A stretch of DNA of 64,000 bases from Candidatus Poribacteria bacterium (GTDB taxonomy: Bacteria > Poribacteria > WGA-4E > WGA-3G): assembly GCA_012267415.1 (NCBI GenBank), contig JAAXGN010000107.1, positions 1 through 64,000 on the forward strand, in the 5' to 3' direction. Positions 34,441 to 44,057 of this stretch are shown here, one piece after another. The notes beneath the pieces were generated by a model. It saw nothing but the letters and a program-made list of their open reading frames with translations, had not been told where the DNA came from and did not search any database. The position numbers and the translations under genes are program-made. Within the stretch, counting starts at the first letter, position 1. Every line of letters begins with the position of its first letter.

Positions 34441-35262
34441 ATGATAGGCATATCATACCATGCAGGTGGCATGAAAGACCTGCCTCTTCAAGAAGTCATC
34501 ACAATCCTATCAGACATCGGTTACGATGCAATTGAGATGATGTGCGGACCAGAAGCACACATCCCTTCAGGTGCCGTGACAGATAAGCTCCTCAAAAGTG
34601 TCAAGGGGATGGTAACTGATCACGGACTAAAGGTGTCTGTCATAAATCCATTTACGGGTAAAGGATTGTATCAATTGGCATTAGAGGATATGCAAAGTGC
34701 GGTTGATCATTACGCTTTGCTCCAAGACGTAGCAGTGGCATTAGGTGCGCAAGGTGTCAACTTTCTAACGGGTTATGGTGGTGACAAAGGGGATGCGTTT
34801 GCATGGAAATTGCTTGTAGATGTGCTAAAACCGATCTGTCAACGTGCTGAGAAACTTGGACTTACAATGAACATCCACAACCATGAAGCAACAACTATTG
34901 ATACGTCATCAAAAGTCTTACTCTTGATTGAACATGTTGGATCCGATTCGCTACGTGTCCTTAATGACATCACTAACTTCTATCACATGGGTGAAGATAT
35001 TGCTGAGGTGACAGAGAGGTTAGGACACCTAACAACACACTGCCATGTCAAAGGCGTATCTGGAATGTATCCCTACAGCACTTTTCTTATTCCGGGTGAG
35101 GATGACGACGAATTGGATTTTAAGACCTTTGCAGAGAGCTTAGGTAGGGTAGGATACGACAAGTACATTTCGGTTGAAACTTTTCCACACATGCGTATGG
35201 AGAAAGCACAGATTGCCCACGATATGATGTCGCAAGTTTTAAATGCGTTAGAGCTGCGCTAG
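34441..35262 (+). CDS. Sugar phosphate isomerase/epimerase-like TIM barrel
   Basis: 273-aa xylose isomerase-like TIM-barrel protein. The order is typical: IGISYHAGGMKDLPLQEVIT, GYDAIEMMCGPEAHIPSG, VSVINPF, HNHEATTID (metal-ligand region), VLNDITNFYHMGED, THCHVKGVSGMY, and the last strand GYDKYISVETFP, with the conserved His/Glu/Asp metal ligands in these motifs. GGAAGCACAG precedes the ATG. Such proteins convert sugars or inositols; the substrate is not known. It converges on the PhyH-like gene with only 7 bp between the stops. Confidence 0.88.
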   Translation: MIGISYHAGGMKDLPLQEVITILSDIGYDAIEMMCGPEAHIPSGAVTDKLLKSVKGMVTDHGLKVSVINPFTGKGLYQLALEDMQSAVDHYALLQDVAVALGAQGVNFLTGYGGDKGDAFAWKLLVDVLKPICQRAEKLGLTMNIHNHEATTIDTSSKVLLLIEHVGSDSLRVLNDITNFYHMGEDIAEVTERLGHLTTHCHVKGVSGMYPYSTFLIPGEDDDELDFKTFAESLGRVGYDKYISVETFPHMRMEKAQIAHDMMSQVLNALELR

Positions 35263-35269
35263 AGCTGCG

Positions 35270-36058
35270 TTAGTTTTCCAACGCTTTGATACCGGGCCAA
35301 TCCCGCCACATATCCTCATTCGGTGGTTCTTCTTGCGTTTCAGGTAGTTCCGTCTTTCGAAAGTCGTAAAGAACTGCTTGTCGAATTTGGCGTGAGTAGT
35401 TATGTCCAGCTGCATGTCCGATACGATGGTGCCAAAATACAATGTCTCCTGCATTTCCGTGACATTCTACACCGGGTTCTCTACTGATCCGTTCCCGATC
35501 TACATCGTATTGTGGTGTAGGTTCATGTTTGTATTGTGACTTATAGTCGTAATAGAAGGCTTTGTGACTACCGGGCCACACTGTAAAAGCACCACCTTCT
35601 GGTGGCACATCATCAATGTAGCCAACGACTCCGAGATGGAACGGATGTGCGTCCACATGACATCCAATCGACTTTTTTGGAACATCGCCGTATGGAAGTG
35701 TGCAATATATCCCCCGCACGCGTGCAGGTTCAACGAGATTACCTTCACCTAAGAATTGCTCTGCCATGTGCCACACATTGGGATCAGTAGCCAGTAATTT
35801 GACCATCCAGTCTTCACCACCGGGTTCTCTGTAGTTCCAGCGAAATCCTTTTCTTCGGTTAGAATTATCTTCGTTTTCCTCTTCAGGTTTGAAGGGACCT
35901 ATCCATGTGTCAGGATTTTCGCGCACTCTTCCCTCAGGTGCACCTTCCCATAGTTTACTACGTGCACGTTCCATCAGTTCCGGATTCAATACTTCTCGTT
36001 TTATCAAATATCCTTGATCTTTGAAAAATTCAATGTCATCTCGTGATAGTTCTACCAT
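35270..36058 (-). CDS. Phytanoyl-CoA dioxygenase (PhyH) family protein
   Basis: 262-aa Fe(II)/2-oxoglutarate-dependent oxygenase of the PhyH family. It opens LSRDDIEFFKDQGYLIKREV, a standard start of the family, and has H-x-D iron ligands in GCHVDAHPFHLGVVGYID, then GGAFTVWPGSHKAFYYDY and a distal His in IVFWHHRIGHAAGHNYS. The frame runs 18 codons further upstream, but the ATG at 36058 has AAAGGAG at a spacing of 7 and is chosen. PhyH-like proteins act on lipids, ectoine or natural products; the substrate here is unknown. Confidence 0.9.
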   Translation of the reverse strand: MVELSRDDIEFFKDQGYLIKREVLNPELMERARSKLWEGAPEGRVRENPDTWIGPFKPEEENEDNSNRRKGFRWNYREPGGEDWMVKLLATDPNVWHMAEQFLGEGNLVEPARVRGIYCTLPYGDVPKKSIGCHVDAHPFHLGVVGYIDDVPPEGGAFTVWPGSHKAFYYDYKSQYKHEPTPQYDVDRERISREPGVECHGNAGDIVFWHHRIGHAAGHNYSRQIRQAVLYDFRKTELPETQEEPPNEDMWRDWPGIKALEN

Positions 36059-36083
36059 AGTTCTGCTCCTTTCACTTTTAGGT

Positions 36084-36112
36084 ATTTTAACGATTCCTAA
36101 CCCAAAAAGCAA
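36084..36112 (-). promoter_or_regulatory. Promoter for the PhyH-like gene
   Basis: On the minus strand: TTGCTT at 36112-36107, 17 bp, TAAAAT at 36089-36084, 22 bp from a family A end. Confidence 0.55.
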
Positions 36113-36133
36113 CAGAAATGTTGATATTGGGAT

Positions 36134-36455
36134 AGGGTGAGTAAAGTTTTTGGCAAAAGAATGTGCTGGTATTGTCGACCTGTCTTACTGTTCCTACTAA
36201 GGTGCTTTCATATGCACAAAAACTTTCGCATTATGTTCTTCAGTCCCGTAGGGACGATATGTTTATAGAAAAAATGTGCATGATCCCTCTTGAGTTCCGT
36301 AGGAACGGCATAGAAGATAAACATATCGTCCCTACGGGACTAAAGAGTTGGAAGCTACTCGTTTTCTATAAACATTCCGTCCCTACGGGACTAAGACGTT
36401 CTACACATTGCAATTCTCCATAATGTCAGACATTGTGCCAAAAACTTTACGCACC
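36134..36455. repeat. Family A inverted-repeat element, copy 4, with 9-bp flanking direct repeat
   Basis: 322-bp element. Left end GGGTGAGTAAAGTTTTTGGC, right end GTGCCAAAAACTTTACGCAC-C. It is flanked by perfect direct repeats TATTGGGAT at 36125-36133 and 36456-36464, a likely target-site duplication. The interior has CCCGTAGGGACG-type palindromes at 36242-36392 and a left half shared with copy 3. Confidence 0.85.
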
Positions 36456-36474
36456 TATTGGGATGAAACACAGA

Positions 36475-36503
36475 TTGCGAATATAGTGAAATCATGCTAT
36501 AAT
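36475..36503 (+). promoter_or_regulatory. Promoter for argG, giving a leaderless transcript
   Basis: TTGCGA at 36475-36480, 17 bp, TATAAT at 36498-36503 preceded by TGC. The start codon ATG is at 36511, only 7 bp after the -10, so transcription would begin at or next to the ATG. No Shine-Dalgarno is present. Confidence 0.7.
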
Positions 36504-36510
36504 CTCAAAT

Positions 36511-37749
36511 ATGAACATCAAAACATTACAAGGTAAAACTGTTGGGGCTGCGGTCTCTGGTGGACTTGATAGTTGCACAATCACAAAATGGTTAGTAGAT
36601 AACGGTGTCAATGTAGTCTGCTTCACAGCGGATCTCGGACAGCCTGATGAACGGGACGTTGATGAAATCCGAGAACGCATGATGGCATGTGGCGCAAAAG
36701 AAGCGGTGATGGTTGATGCAAAGGACGCACTTGCCGAAGCAGGTATCCGTCTAATCCAAACGCAAGCGATGTATGAAGGAGGGTATTGGAACACAACTGG
36801 CATCGCACGACATGTCACCGTGAAAGCACTACTACCGGAGATGGAAAAACGGGATATCTCTATATTAACACACGGTGCAACGGGACGCGGGAACGACCAA
36901 GTCCGATTTCAGCTGGCAACAAACATGCTTAATCCTGACTTTTCTGTCTACGCACCCTGGCGAGACCCTGATTTCCTCGCAAAATTCGGTGGCAGAAAAG
37001 AGATGATTGATTACTGTCAAGAACACAATTTACCGATTACGGCTACACACGAAAAACCTTACTCTACGGATGCAAATCTATTAGGATTGACACACGAAGC
37101 AGGTCGGTTAGAATCACTGAAAACACCTGCTGGGTTTATCACACCAGGGATGGGGGTCCATCCAAAAGATGCACCAGACGATATAGAACATTTTACAGTG
37201 ACTTTTGATCGTGGAACACCAGTAGAGATAAACGGTGCACCATGCACGCCACTGATGGGGCTGAATGAAGCAAACCGAATTGGTGGACGAAACGGTGTCG
37301 GTATCGGAATACATACGGTTGAAAACAGATTTGTTGGGATCAAGAGTCGGGGTGTGTATGAATCACCCGGGATGGAACTGTTAGGCAAATGCTATGCGCT
37401 TCTACTCCAACTTATCATAGATAGACGTGCACGCAGACATTTTGACGCAATCTCCACAACTATCGCTGAGCAAGTATATCAAGGGTATTGGTTTGATGCT
37501 GCTACACAAGCGATGCTTGCATCCATTCAACCGTTGACACGTTTAGCAACTGGGACTATAACGGTCGCGCTTTACAAAGGAAACGTATCATTTCACGCTG
37601 CGAGTGGGGTGCCACATTCATTATATTCGGAGGAGACATCTTCTATGGAAGATATTGGAGATTTTGACCACACAGATTCGGAGGGATTTTTAGGAGTGCT
37701 CGGAGTAGGTGCCCGGGCTTCTGCCGTAGCGGGTCAGACTAAAGAGTAG
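36511..37749 (+). CDS. argG: Argininosuccinate synthase
   Basis: Condenses citrulline and aspartate with ATP to argininosuccinate in arginine synthesis. The 412-aa protein has the ATP pyrophosphatase P-loop AVSGGLDSCTITKWL (residues 14-28), THGATGRGNDQVRFQLA, DANLLGLTHEAG and GIKSRGVYESPGMELL. Length and motifs are typical. There is no ribosome-binding site, and the -10 box TATAAT ends 7 bp before the ATG, so the mRNA is probably leaderless. argH is not in the window. Confidence 0.96.
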   Translation: MNIKTLQGKTVGAAVSGGLDSCTITKWLVDNGVNVVCFTADLGQPDERDVDEIRERMMACGAKEAVMVDAKDALAEAGIRLIQTQAMYEGGYWNTTGIARHVTVKALLPEMEKRDISILTHGATGRGNDQVRFQLATNMLNPDFSVYAPWRDPDFLAKFGGRKEMIDYCQEHNLPITATHEKPYSTDANLLGLTHEAGRLESLKTPAGFITPGMGVHPKDAPDDIEHFTVTFDRGTPVEINGAPCTPLMGLNEANRIGGRNGVGIGIHTVENRFVGIKSRGVYESPGMELLGKCYALLLQLIIDRRARRHFDAISTTIAEQVYQGYWFDAATQAMLASIQPLTRLATGTITVALYKGNVSFHAASGVPHSLYSEETSSMEDIGDFDHTDSEGFLGVLGVGARASAVAGQTKE

Positions 37750-37851
37750 AAGATAGAGAATGTTTTGATTATTTATGAACTAAAGTATAACCTATATCCT
37801 GACTAAATTTAATTATGCACACTCCTCAATTAAGTTAGACATTCTTTTCTG

Positions 37852-37913
37852 TAGGAGGGAACTCCGATTCCCGACTACCAAAGCGTTTTATCGGGAATCG
37901 GAGTTCCCTCCTA
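37852..37913. terminator. Perfect 23-bp stem hairpin after argG (REP-like, possible terminator)
   Basis: Arms 37852-37874 (TAGGAGGGAACTCCGATTCC...) and 37891-37913 are perfectly complementary around a 16-nt loop. It is a member of the GTAGGAGGGAACTCCGATTC dispersed repeat. No T-run follows, so any terminator function would not be of the classical kind. Confidence 0.45.
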
Positions 37914-37950
37914 TAGAACACGTGTAAAATAGTTTGTATATTTAACCATA

Positions 37951-38049
37951 GTTGCAGTAGCAAATGCATTTGGCGAAGCGGAACTCGATCTTAATGGTGA
38001 TGGCGTTGTAAATATTCAAGATTTAGTTATTGTTGCAAATGCATTTTGA
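37951..38049 (+). pseudogene. Duplicate 3' end of the downstream dockerin-like gene
   Basis: An open reading frame of 32 codons without start (VAVANAFGEAELDLNGDGVV...IVANAF, TGA) nearly identical in DNA to the last 99 bp of the next gene (40039-40137). It is the remnant of a former upstream paralogue whose body has been lost, its left edge lying just after the hairpin at 37852-37913. Confidence 0.8.
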
Positions 38050-38061
38050 GGAAGGTGAATT

Positions 38062-40137
38062 ATGAAACGTATATTTATAGTTTTTACTATACTTTGGATG
38101 TCTATTGCAATTGCCCCTGCCCAAGAAGATCACTGGATGCCGGATTCGAACTTGCGGGCAGTAATTATTGAACAACTGGGATTACCAGAAGGCATAGATT
38201 TGACTCAAAAACATGTCAGCTGGTTAAAAAAATTGGATGTTGCTTCAAGGAATATCACGAATTTGAAAGGTTTGGAGCCTGCAATTCACTTGGAAATACT
38301 CATTGCTGACAACAATCAGATAAAAGTCATACAACCTTTGTCTAATCTGGTAAACCTAAGGGACCTTACAATTTTGCGGAATCAGATTTCCGATATTTCA
38401 CCCCTTGCGAATCTGATAAATCTTGAGTCCCTCACTTTAGGTAGAAATCAAATTAGCGATATTACACCACTCCTGAATTTAATAGAACTGCAGAAATTAG
38501 GTCTCAATGTTAATCAAATCAGCGATATTACACCACTGAGAAATCTGACACAGTTATGGAAATTAGACCTTGGTGTCAACAAGGTGAGAGATATAACAGT
38601 CTTGAAAAACCTGACGAATCTCAGAGATGTCCGCTTGTATAACAACCCAGTTGAAGACATTAGTCCGCTGTTGGAATTGCCTCTGTTAGAGACACTTTTA
38701 ATTCGCGGGATTCTGGCGGATGATATTACACCACTGTTCGCTTTGGATCTGGTCAATTTTGAATACAATGTCTTGTGTGAGTTTGTTGATATTCCTGTTC
38801 TGTCTGCTGAAGAGCGTGTCTTGACCCGGACCTATCCATCAATCTTTCAATCGGGGCAGGGACTTGCAAAGGAAGGTCAACCGAACGATGATGAACTTTT
38901 TACACTTCACGATCTACATATTGGTGATTTTACACCTTACAATGCATCGGGTGCGCGTATTCGTGGTCGTATTACTGTGAGTGCTCCGATTGAAGGATTG
39001 ACAACTCAACTTACTGGTGATATCGAACTCGCGAAGACAATTCGGCAACGACGTCTTGCGCTGAATCCGAATTATCTATTTCTTGTTTCAATGGGTTGGA
39101 GTTTTTCTAGTCCGGGTGCATTCCCAGAAGATTCTGATTTTTGGGCAAGAGACGCTGATGGGAACAGAGTCAGAATCGGAAATATAGTTGACGATCTATA
39201 TATATGGAATTACTTAAATCCGGAAGTCCAGGACTTGATTGTGGAACGGGCGGTGAGTTTTTCAGAGTGTGGTCTTTTTGATGGTATCCTTTTAGATGGC
39301 TTTGTAGGTAACGGCATCGGATACAATCGGCAAGGATTTCCCGGGTCAACAGATGCAGAGTTGCTTGCGGCAGTCACTGGCATTTTACGCAGGATACGGG
39401 AGCGTGTGCGTGAAGACTTCTTGATTATAGTGAATGCCAACCGAACCAAACCCACAGCGTATACCGAGTATGTAAATGGCACTGTTATGGAAGTAAGTGC
39501 GTCGTATGCACGTATCTACACATATAGAGGTCTGAAGGAACTCGAAAGCACATTATCGTGGGCAGAAGAAAATCTGCGTTTCCCACAAATAAACACTTTA
39601 AGGGGTGGCGGTATCGCAACTGAACCACCAGATAGTCCGGAAAATGTAAGGCAGATGCGGCTTATTACCACATTAAGCCTTACGCATTCAGATGGCTACG
39701 TGCTTTACACCAAGGGAAAAATACATCCTGGAACTCCCGGTAATTTACATATCTGGCATGAATTCTGGAATGCGGATTTAGGACGCCCAATCGGTAAAAA
39801 AGCACAACTTTATGAAAACCGAGAAGGGTTATTTATCCGGGAGTTCACCAATGGATGGGCAGTTTACAACCGTAGCGGACGAGCACAAGAAATTAGCCTT
39901 CCGATACAAACCACTGGCGTTGCAAGCGGTAACACAAGTTTCCAGCACACTGTCCCCGATTTAGATGGTGAGATGTTCCTAAAAACTGATGTAAGTGCAG
40001 ATGTCAACGATGATGGTGAAGTCAATATCCTGGATTTAGTGGTAGTGGCGAACGCGTTTGGCGAAGCAGAACCCGACCTCAATGGTGATGGCGTTGTAAA
40101 TATTCAGGATTTAGTTATTGTTGCAAATGCTTTTTGA
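38062..40137 (+). CDS. Secreted LRR / glycoside-hydrolase-like / dockerin-like protein
   Basis: 691-aa exported protein. Signal peptide MKRIFIVFTILWMSIAIAPAQ; residues about 40-240 are internalin-type leucine-rich repeats of 22 residues (NQISDITPL, NQISDISPLANLINLESLTL). A middle domain (about 270-640) has features of a TIM-barrel glycosidase (FLVSMGWSFSSPGAF, GLFDGILLDGFVGNG, FLIIVNANRTKPTAY). The C-terminus has two calcium-loop repeats, DVNDDGEVNILDLVVVANAF and DLNGDGVVNIQDLVIVANAF, as in dockerin/type I repeats. A copy of the last 99 bp lies just upstream of the gene. Extracellular glycan binding or degradation is an inference; the glycosidase family is not identified. Confidence 0.8.
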   Translation: MKRIFIVFTILWMSIAIAPAQEDHWMPDSNLRAVIIEQLGLPEGIDLTQKHVSWLKKLDVASRNITNLKGLEPAIHLEILIADNNQIKVIQPLSNLVNLRDLTILRNQISDISPLANLINLESLTLGRNQISDITPLLNLIELQKLGLNVNQISDITPLRNLTQLWKLDLGVNKVRDITVLKNLTNLRDVRLYNNPVEDISPLLELPLLETLLIRGILADDITPLFALDLVNFEYNVLCEFVDIPVLSAEERVLTRTYPSIFQSGQGLAKEGQPNDDELFTLHDLHIGDFTPYNASGARIRGRITVSAPIEGLTTQLTGDIELAKTIRQRRLALNPNYLFLVSMGWSFSSPGAFPEDSDFWARDADGNRVRIGNIVDDLYIWNYLNPEVQDLIVERAVSFSECGLFDGILLDGFVGNGIGYNRQGFPGSTDAELLAAVTGILRRIRERVREDFLIIVNANRTKPTAYTEYVNGTVMEVSASYARIYTYRGLKELESTLSWAEENLRFPQINTLRGGGIATEPPDSPENVRQMRLITTLSLTHSDGYVLYTKGKIHPGTPGNLHIWHEFWNADLGRPIGKKAQLYENREGLFIREFTNGWAVYNRSGRAQEISLPIQTTGVASGNTSFQHTVPDLDGEMFLKTDVSADVNDDGEVNILDLVVVANAFGEAEPDLNGDGVVNIQDLVIVANAF

Positions 40138-40217
40138 GGAAGATGAAGCAGACGTAATTATAAGACGATTTCTCTACGGTTAGGGAACCGCACATATCCT
40201 CAATTCATTAGACATAA

Positions 40218-40793
40218 TTACAAAGACATATTTTCTACCATCAGCTGCATCACCGCTCCGGAAATAATCGGCACTGTCAAGTTGTCATCAATCCGCATAG
40301 GCAGAAGTTCAGCAAGTGTAGCAACAAATGCACCTGTAATTCCGATAACTGGGTCAATCCAGAACACCGAAATCACTGCACAGACAATAAAACATGCTGC
40401 ACTCCCCTCCAAACTCTTACGACCAATGAGTTTTATACGTCCCCACGCCTTACCCACTAAAGCAGCAGCTGTATCCCCTAAGACGATAAAGAAAACACTC
40501 ACTATTGCAATATTCTTGTCGAAAATGACAATACATAGAAACGTGCCGATAATATAATAGGTCGCTCCTGTAATCGCTCCCTTGCGTTCGTGTCTACGGA
40601 GAATAAATTCAAAAAAACGAAAAAACAACTCCCTGAAACTTTCAGACACCCATTTTAAAAGCTCAACAATCACCGCAATCCCTACAAAAGCACCTGCAAT
40701 TAGTATCATCTTTGGCTTATCCAGCACGATGTATATTAAGGGTATAAAGAACCCCGCAAGGTGTGTCGTTTTCCTTAATAGTTCCTTGATCAT
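40218..40793 (-). CDS. Dolichol kinase / phosphatidate cytidylyltransferase-like membrane protein
   Basis: 191-aa integral membrane protein with about six hydrophobic segments. It begins LLRKTTHLAGFFIPL, the RK..H motif of the SEC59/VTE5-like family, and has the CTP-site-like GDTAAALVGKAWGRIKLIGRKSLEGSAACF, matching CDP-diglyceride synthase/dolichol (polyprenol, phytol) kinase proteins. Likely substrate: a polyprenol or similar isoprenoid alcohol. The gene is isolated between a secreted protein and a TonB receptor. The family is clear; the substrate is not. Confidence 0.8.
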   Translation of the reverse strand: MIKELLRKTTHLAGFFIPLIYIVLDKPKMILIAGAFVGIAVIVELLKWVSESFRELFFRFFEFILRRHERKGAITGATYYIIGTFLCIVIFDKNIAIVSVFFIVLGDTAAALVGKAWGRIKLIGRKSLEGSAACFIVCAVISVFWIDPVIGITGAFVATLAELLPMRIDDNLTVPIISGAVMQLMVENMSL

Positions 40794-40903
40794 TGAATAC
40801 GTCTCTCCAATTCAGATGCGTTCACTCACGTCATTTTCGTATCCGATATGCTTGAATTGTAGCACAACCAATTTTATTATAATGGCAGTTTGTGGCACAT
40901 CTT

Positions 40904-40923
40904 CGCAAACTGGAAAGTTTGCG
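40904..40923. repeat. Hairpin related to family D interior
   Basis: CGCAAACTGGAAAGTTTGCG, a 7-bp stem, next to GTAGCACAACCAATTTTATT. It is similar to the second hairpin of family D and probably a decayed copy. Confidence 0.35.
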
Positions 40924-41081
40924 CTACATTTATCAAACTCACGTTGATTTAATTTCTTGTATTTGCCAAAGAAATATCACAATTTTGTTTCATTCTGAAG
41001 TTAAAATTTTAAGCACCATTGGAAACTGCTTTAAGTAATGTAAGAACATAATCTTAAAACAAACTAACATTTAGAGGAAAA

Positions 41082-43967
41082 ATGAAGAGCATTTACATCA
41101 GATTGTTGTTAATTCTATTGAGTATCGGATTGCTTTCTACAGTAAATACTATTGCCGAGGAATCACAGCAGACCGTAAATATCACAGGTGTTGTCATCGA
41201 TGTTGATACAGATACACCTTTACCTGATGTAACTATAAAGGTTGTAGACACAAATATCAAGGTAAAAACAGATGAAACAGGGACATTTTCTTTAGATTTG
41301 CCTGCTGGAAACTATACATTTCAAGTGTCTGCCCCCTTCTACACCGCTACTGCTTTATCGGAAATTGAAGTCAACCCCGGAACAACAATTGAACCTATCC
41401 AAGTTATGCTTGAACCAACAGTCGTCACATTAGACGCAATCACGATGAAAGTACGTCTGAGCCAATCTGGTGAACGCGGTCTCCTTGAAAGAAGAATGCA
41501 AAGTTCAAGAATTGAAGACAGCATCAGTACTGAAGAGATCAGCCGTTTGCCAGACTCCTCAGCCGCACAAGCAATTAGACGTGTAACAGGCATTAGTATC
41601 GTAGGTGGAAAATATGTTTTTGTCCGTGGATTAGGAGAACGTTATAGCAACACACTCCTGAACAACGTTGAAATACCAAGTCCTGAACCGAACCGTCGTG
41701 TTGTACCGATGGACATATTCCCTGCAAGTCTCCTCGCAAGCCTTCAAACTGTGAAAACATTTTCTCCGGACCAACCGGGAGGATTTGCTGGAGGGTCAGT
41801 CCAGGTTTTCACAAAAGACTTTCCTGAAGCACTGACAATGTCCCTCTCTATGTCAACCGGCTTTAACACACAAGCAACAGGGGCAGAAGGGTTGACATAC
41901 CCCGGAGGTTCTCTCGACTTTCTGGGATTTGACGACGGTTCACGAGAACTTCCAGCAATCATTCAAAAAAAAGCGGAAGAAATCCCAATCCGAGAACGCG
42001 GACGTTTTACGACAAGAGGATTCACAAGTGAAGAAATTCAGGAATTTGGACGATCCTTCTCAAACGTATGGTCACCAGAACGGCATACACTCCCCGTAAA
42101 CCAAGGATATAAATTCAGTTTTGGTGACAACAATACAATTTTTGGAAAACAGTTCGGATATCTCGGAGTCATCTCCTACGGTAATAGTCATAGCTACAAT
42201 ACGCAAGTACGAAAAGCGTTCCGGATCGGACTAAATGAAACGCTTTCACCTGTTACCGATTATACTGTTGAGCAGAGTGAGCAGAAAGTCGATTGGGGAA
42301 GCGTCGTCAATGCAAGTATACTGTTCTCCGAAAATCAGAGCCTCAGTTTGCGAACATTTACAACACATACAGCAGAAGACCAAACCCGAACTTGGACAGG
42401 TTTTAACGCCGATAGAAATACAGATTTGCAGAGCGCACGGCTACGTTATGTAGAACGACAACTCTTCTCTGGACAATTGGCAGGAACACACGGATTCAAC
42501 TTCGGCATACCTCAACTCAAAACCGTTTCTATGGAACAAAACTTGGAAACTATCAATGATGCTGTAGTTAAAAATGCTGGAATGGACGATGACCCAAACG
42601 ACCTTTCCGTAGAATGGAGACTAACATACTCGCGTGCCGCACGTAATGAACCCGATACACGGGAGACAATCTATGAAGATAGAGAAGGTCAATACACATT
42701 CCGAGATGTAACACATAGCGGTAGCAGATTCTTCTTTGATCTGGAAGACCAAGAGTACAATGCTCGTGCTGACATAACAATGCCTATTAGACAAGACGGT
42801 TTCTTCAAACTGGGGGGACTCCTGCGAGATAGGACGCGATCTTTTGATGTCCGAAGATTTAGGTTCCTACCATCAGACAATGTAGACGCAACTGTGAACC
42901 TCGCCTCACCACCTGAAACGTTATTTGATTCAAAGAACATTGCACCACGCGTTTTTGAGTTAAGGGAATCCACACTGGCAACAGATAATTACCTCGCTGA
43001 CCATAATATCTATTCAGGATATCTGATGCTTGATATGCCACTGACAACTAAATGGCAGCTGATGACAGGATTACGCTTGGAATCCTCTGAACAAGTTGTT
43101 ACGACTTATGACCCTTTCTCTCCTGTTCTGGTGCCAATCAAAGCAGATTTAACAACACTTGATATTTTACCCGGAGCTAATCTAACCTATCGACTAACGG
43201 ATCGTATGAATTTAAGGATAGCTGTTTCACGTACAGTCACACGACCCGACTTTCGCGAACTTGCACCATTTGAATTTACCGATTTTGTCGGGGGTAGAAC
43301 AATACTCGGAAACCCAGACTTAGAACGGACGCTGATTGACAACTACGACTTACGTTGGGAAGTTTTCCCAGGCACAACGGGTGGCGGTGTCGTAGCAATC
43401 AGTGCTTTCTATAAGAGATTCCAAAAACCGATTGAACAGATTATCCAACCACAAGCTGAAGTCCGAATCACCTACGAAAACGCAGAAGGAGCAAACAACT
43501 ACGGAGTAGAACTTGAAGCAAAGCAAAACTTAGGTGTCATCACACCGAAATTAAGAGCATTTTCAATCAATACAAATGCTGCATTCATCTCTTCAAGAGT
43601 CGTGCTACCTGAAGATGTCGGTATTCAAACATCATCTGAACGTCCATTGCAAGGGCAGTGTCCATACATCATCAATATATCCATCGGATACGAAGAACCC
43701 AACTGGGAAATTTCAAGCTCAATTGCCTATAACATCTATGGAAAAAGACTCTCTGACGTCGGCAACCACGGATCACCCGATGTGTTTGAACAACCAAGAG
43801 GACAGTTAGATATGAGTTTTAGCAGAACGTTTGCAAATTCATACAAATTTAGTATTTCTGGAAAGAACCTACTTGACCCAGATGTACATTTCAAACAAGG
43901 TGATGAGACATCTGTCAGTTATAGAATAGGAAGATCATTCTCACTCGGAATCAGCTATAACCTATGA
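41082..43967 (+). CDS. TonB-dependent outer-membrane receptor
   Basis: 961-aa receptor: signal peptide (LLLILLSIGLLSTVNTIAEE), a carboxypeptidase-regulatory-like beta-sandwich at about residues 30-110 (ITGVVIDVDTDTPLPDVTIKV), then plug RLPDSSAAQAIRRVTGISIV and VRGLGERYSNTLLNNVEIPS, and a 22-strand barrel ending in an aromatic strand IGRSFSLGISYNL. This layout is like that of SusC-type and related receptors without a visible SusD partner. It is followed by a lipoprotein and a TonB gene in the same orientation, so the three probably form one transport system; the substrate is unknown. AGAGGAAAA precedes the ATG. Confidence 0.93.
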   Translation: MKSIYIRLLLILLSIGLLSTVNTIAEESQQTVNITGVVIDVDTDTPLPDVTIKVVDTNIKVKTDETGTFSLDLPAGNYTFQVSAPFYTATALSEIEVNPGTTIEPIQVMLEPTVVTLDAITMKVRLSQSGERGLLERRMQSSRIEDSISTEEISRLPDSSAAQAIRRVTGISIVGGKYVFVRGLGERYSNTLLNNVEIPSPEPNRRVVPMDIFPASLLASLQTVKTFSPDQPGGFAGGSVQVFTKDFPEALTMSLSMSTGFNTQATGAEGLTYPGGSLDFLGFDDGSRELPAIIQKKAEEIPIRERGRFTTRGFTSEEIQEFGRSFSNVWSPERHTLPVNQGYKFSFGDNNTIFGKQFGYLGVISYGNSHSYNTQVRKAFRIGLNETLSPVTDYTVEQSEQKVDWGSVVNASILFSENQSLSLRTFTTHTAEDQTRTWTGFNADRNTDLQSARLRYVERQLFSGQLAGTHGFNFGIPQLKTVSMEQNLETINDAVVKNAGMDDDPNDLSVEWRLTYSRAARNEPDTRETIYEDREGQYTFRDVTHSGSRFFFDLEDQEYNARADITMPIRQDGFFKLGGLLRDRTRSFDVRRFRFLPSDNVDATVNLASPPETLFDSKNIAPRVFELRESTLATDNYLADHNIYSGYLMLDMPLTTKWQLMTGLRLESSEQVVTTYDPFSPVLVPIKADLTTLDILPGANLTYRLTDRMNLRIAVSRTVTRPDFRELAPFEFTDFVGGRTILGNPDLERTLIDNYDLRWEVFPGTTGGGVVAISAFYKRFQKPIEQIIQPQAEVRITYENAEGANNYGVELEAKQNLGVITPKLRAFSINTNAAFISSRVVLPEDVGIQTSSERPLQGQCPYIINISIGYEEPNWEISSSIAYNIYGKRLSDVGNHGSPDVFEQPRGQLDMSFSRTFANSYKFSISGKNLLDPDVHFKQGDETSVSYRIGRSFSLGISYNL

Positions 43968-44057
43968 TAACGAGTTGTGCTAAATAACTATATGTGGAAC
44001 GTTATTTCATAAAAGAATATGTTTTGAAAGTCATTAACTTATGGTTTTAGATTCTTC

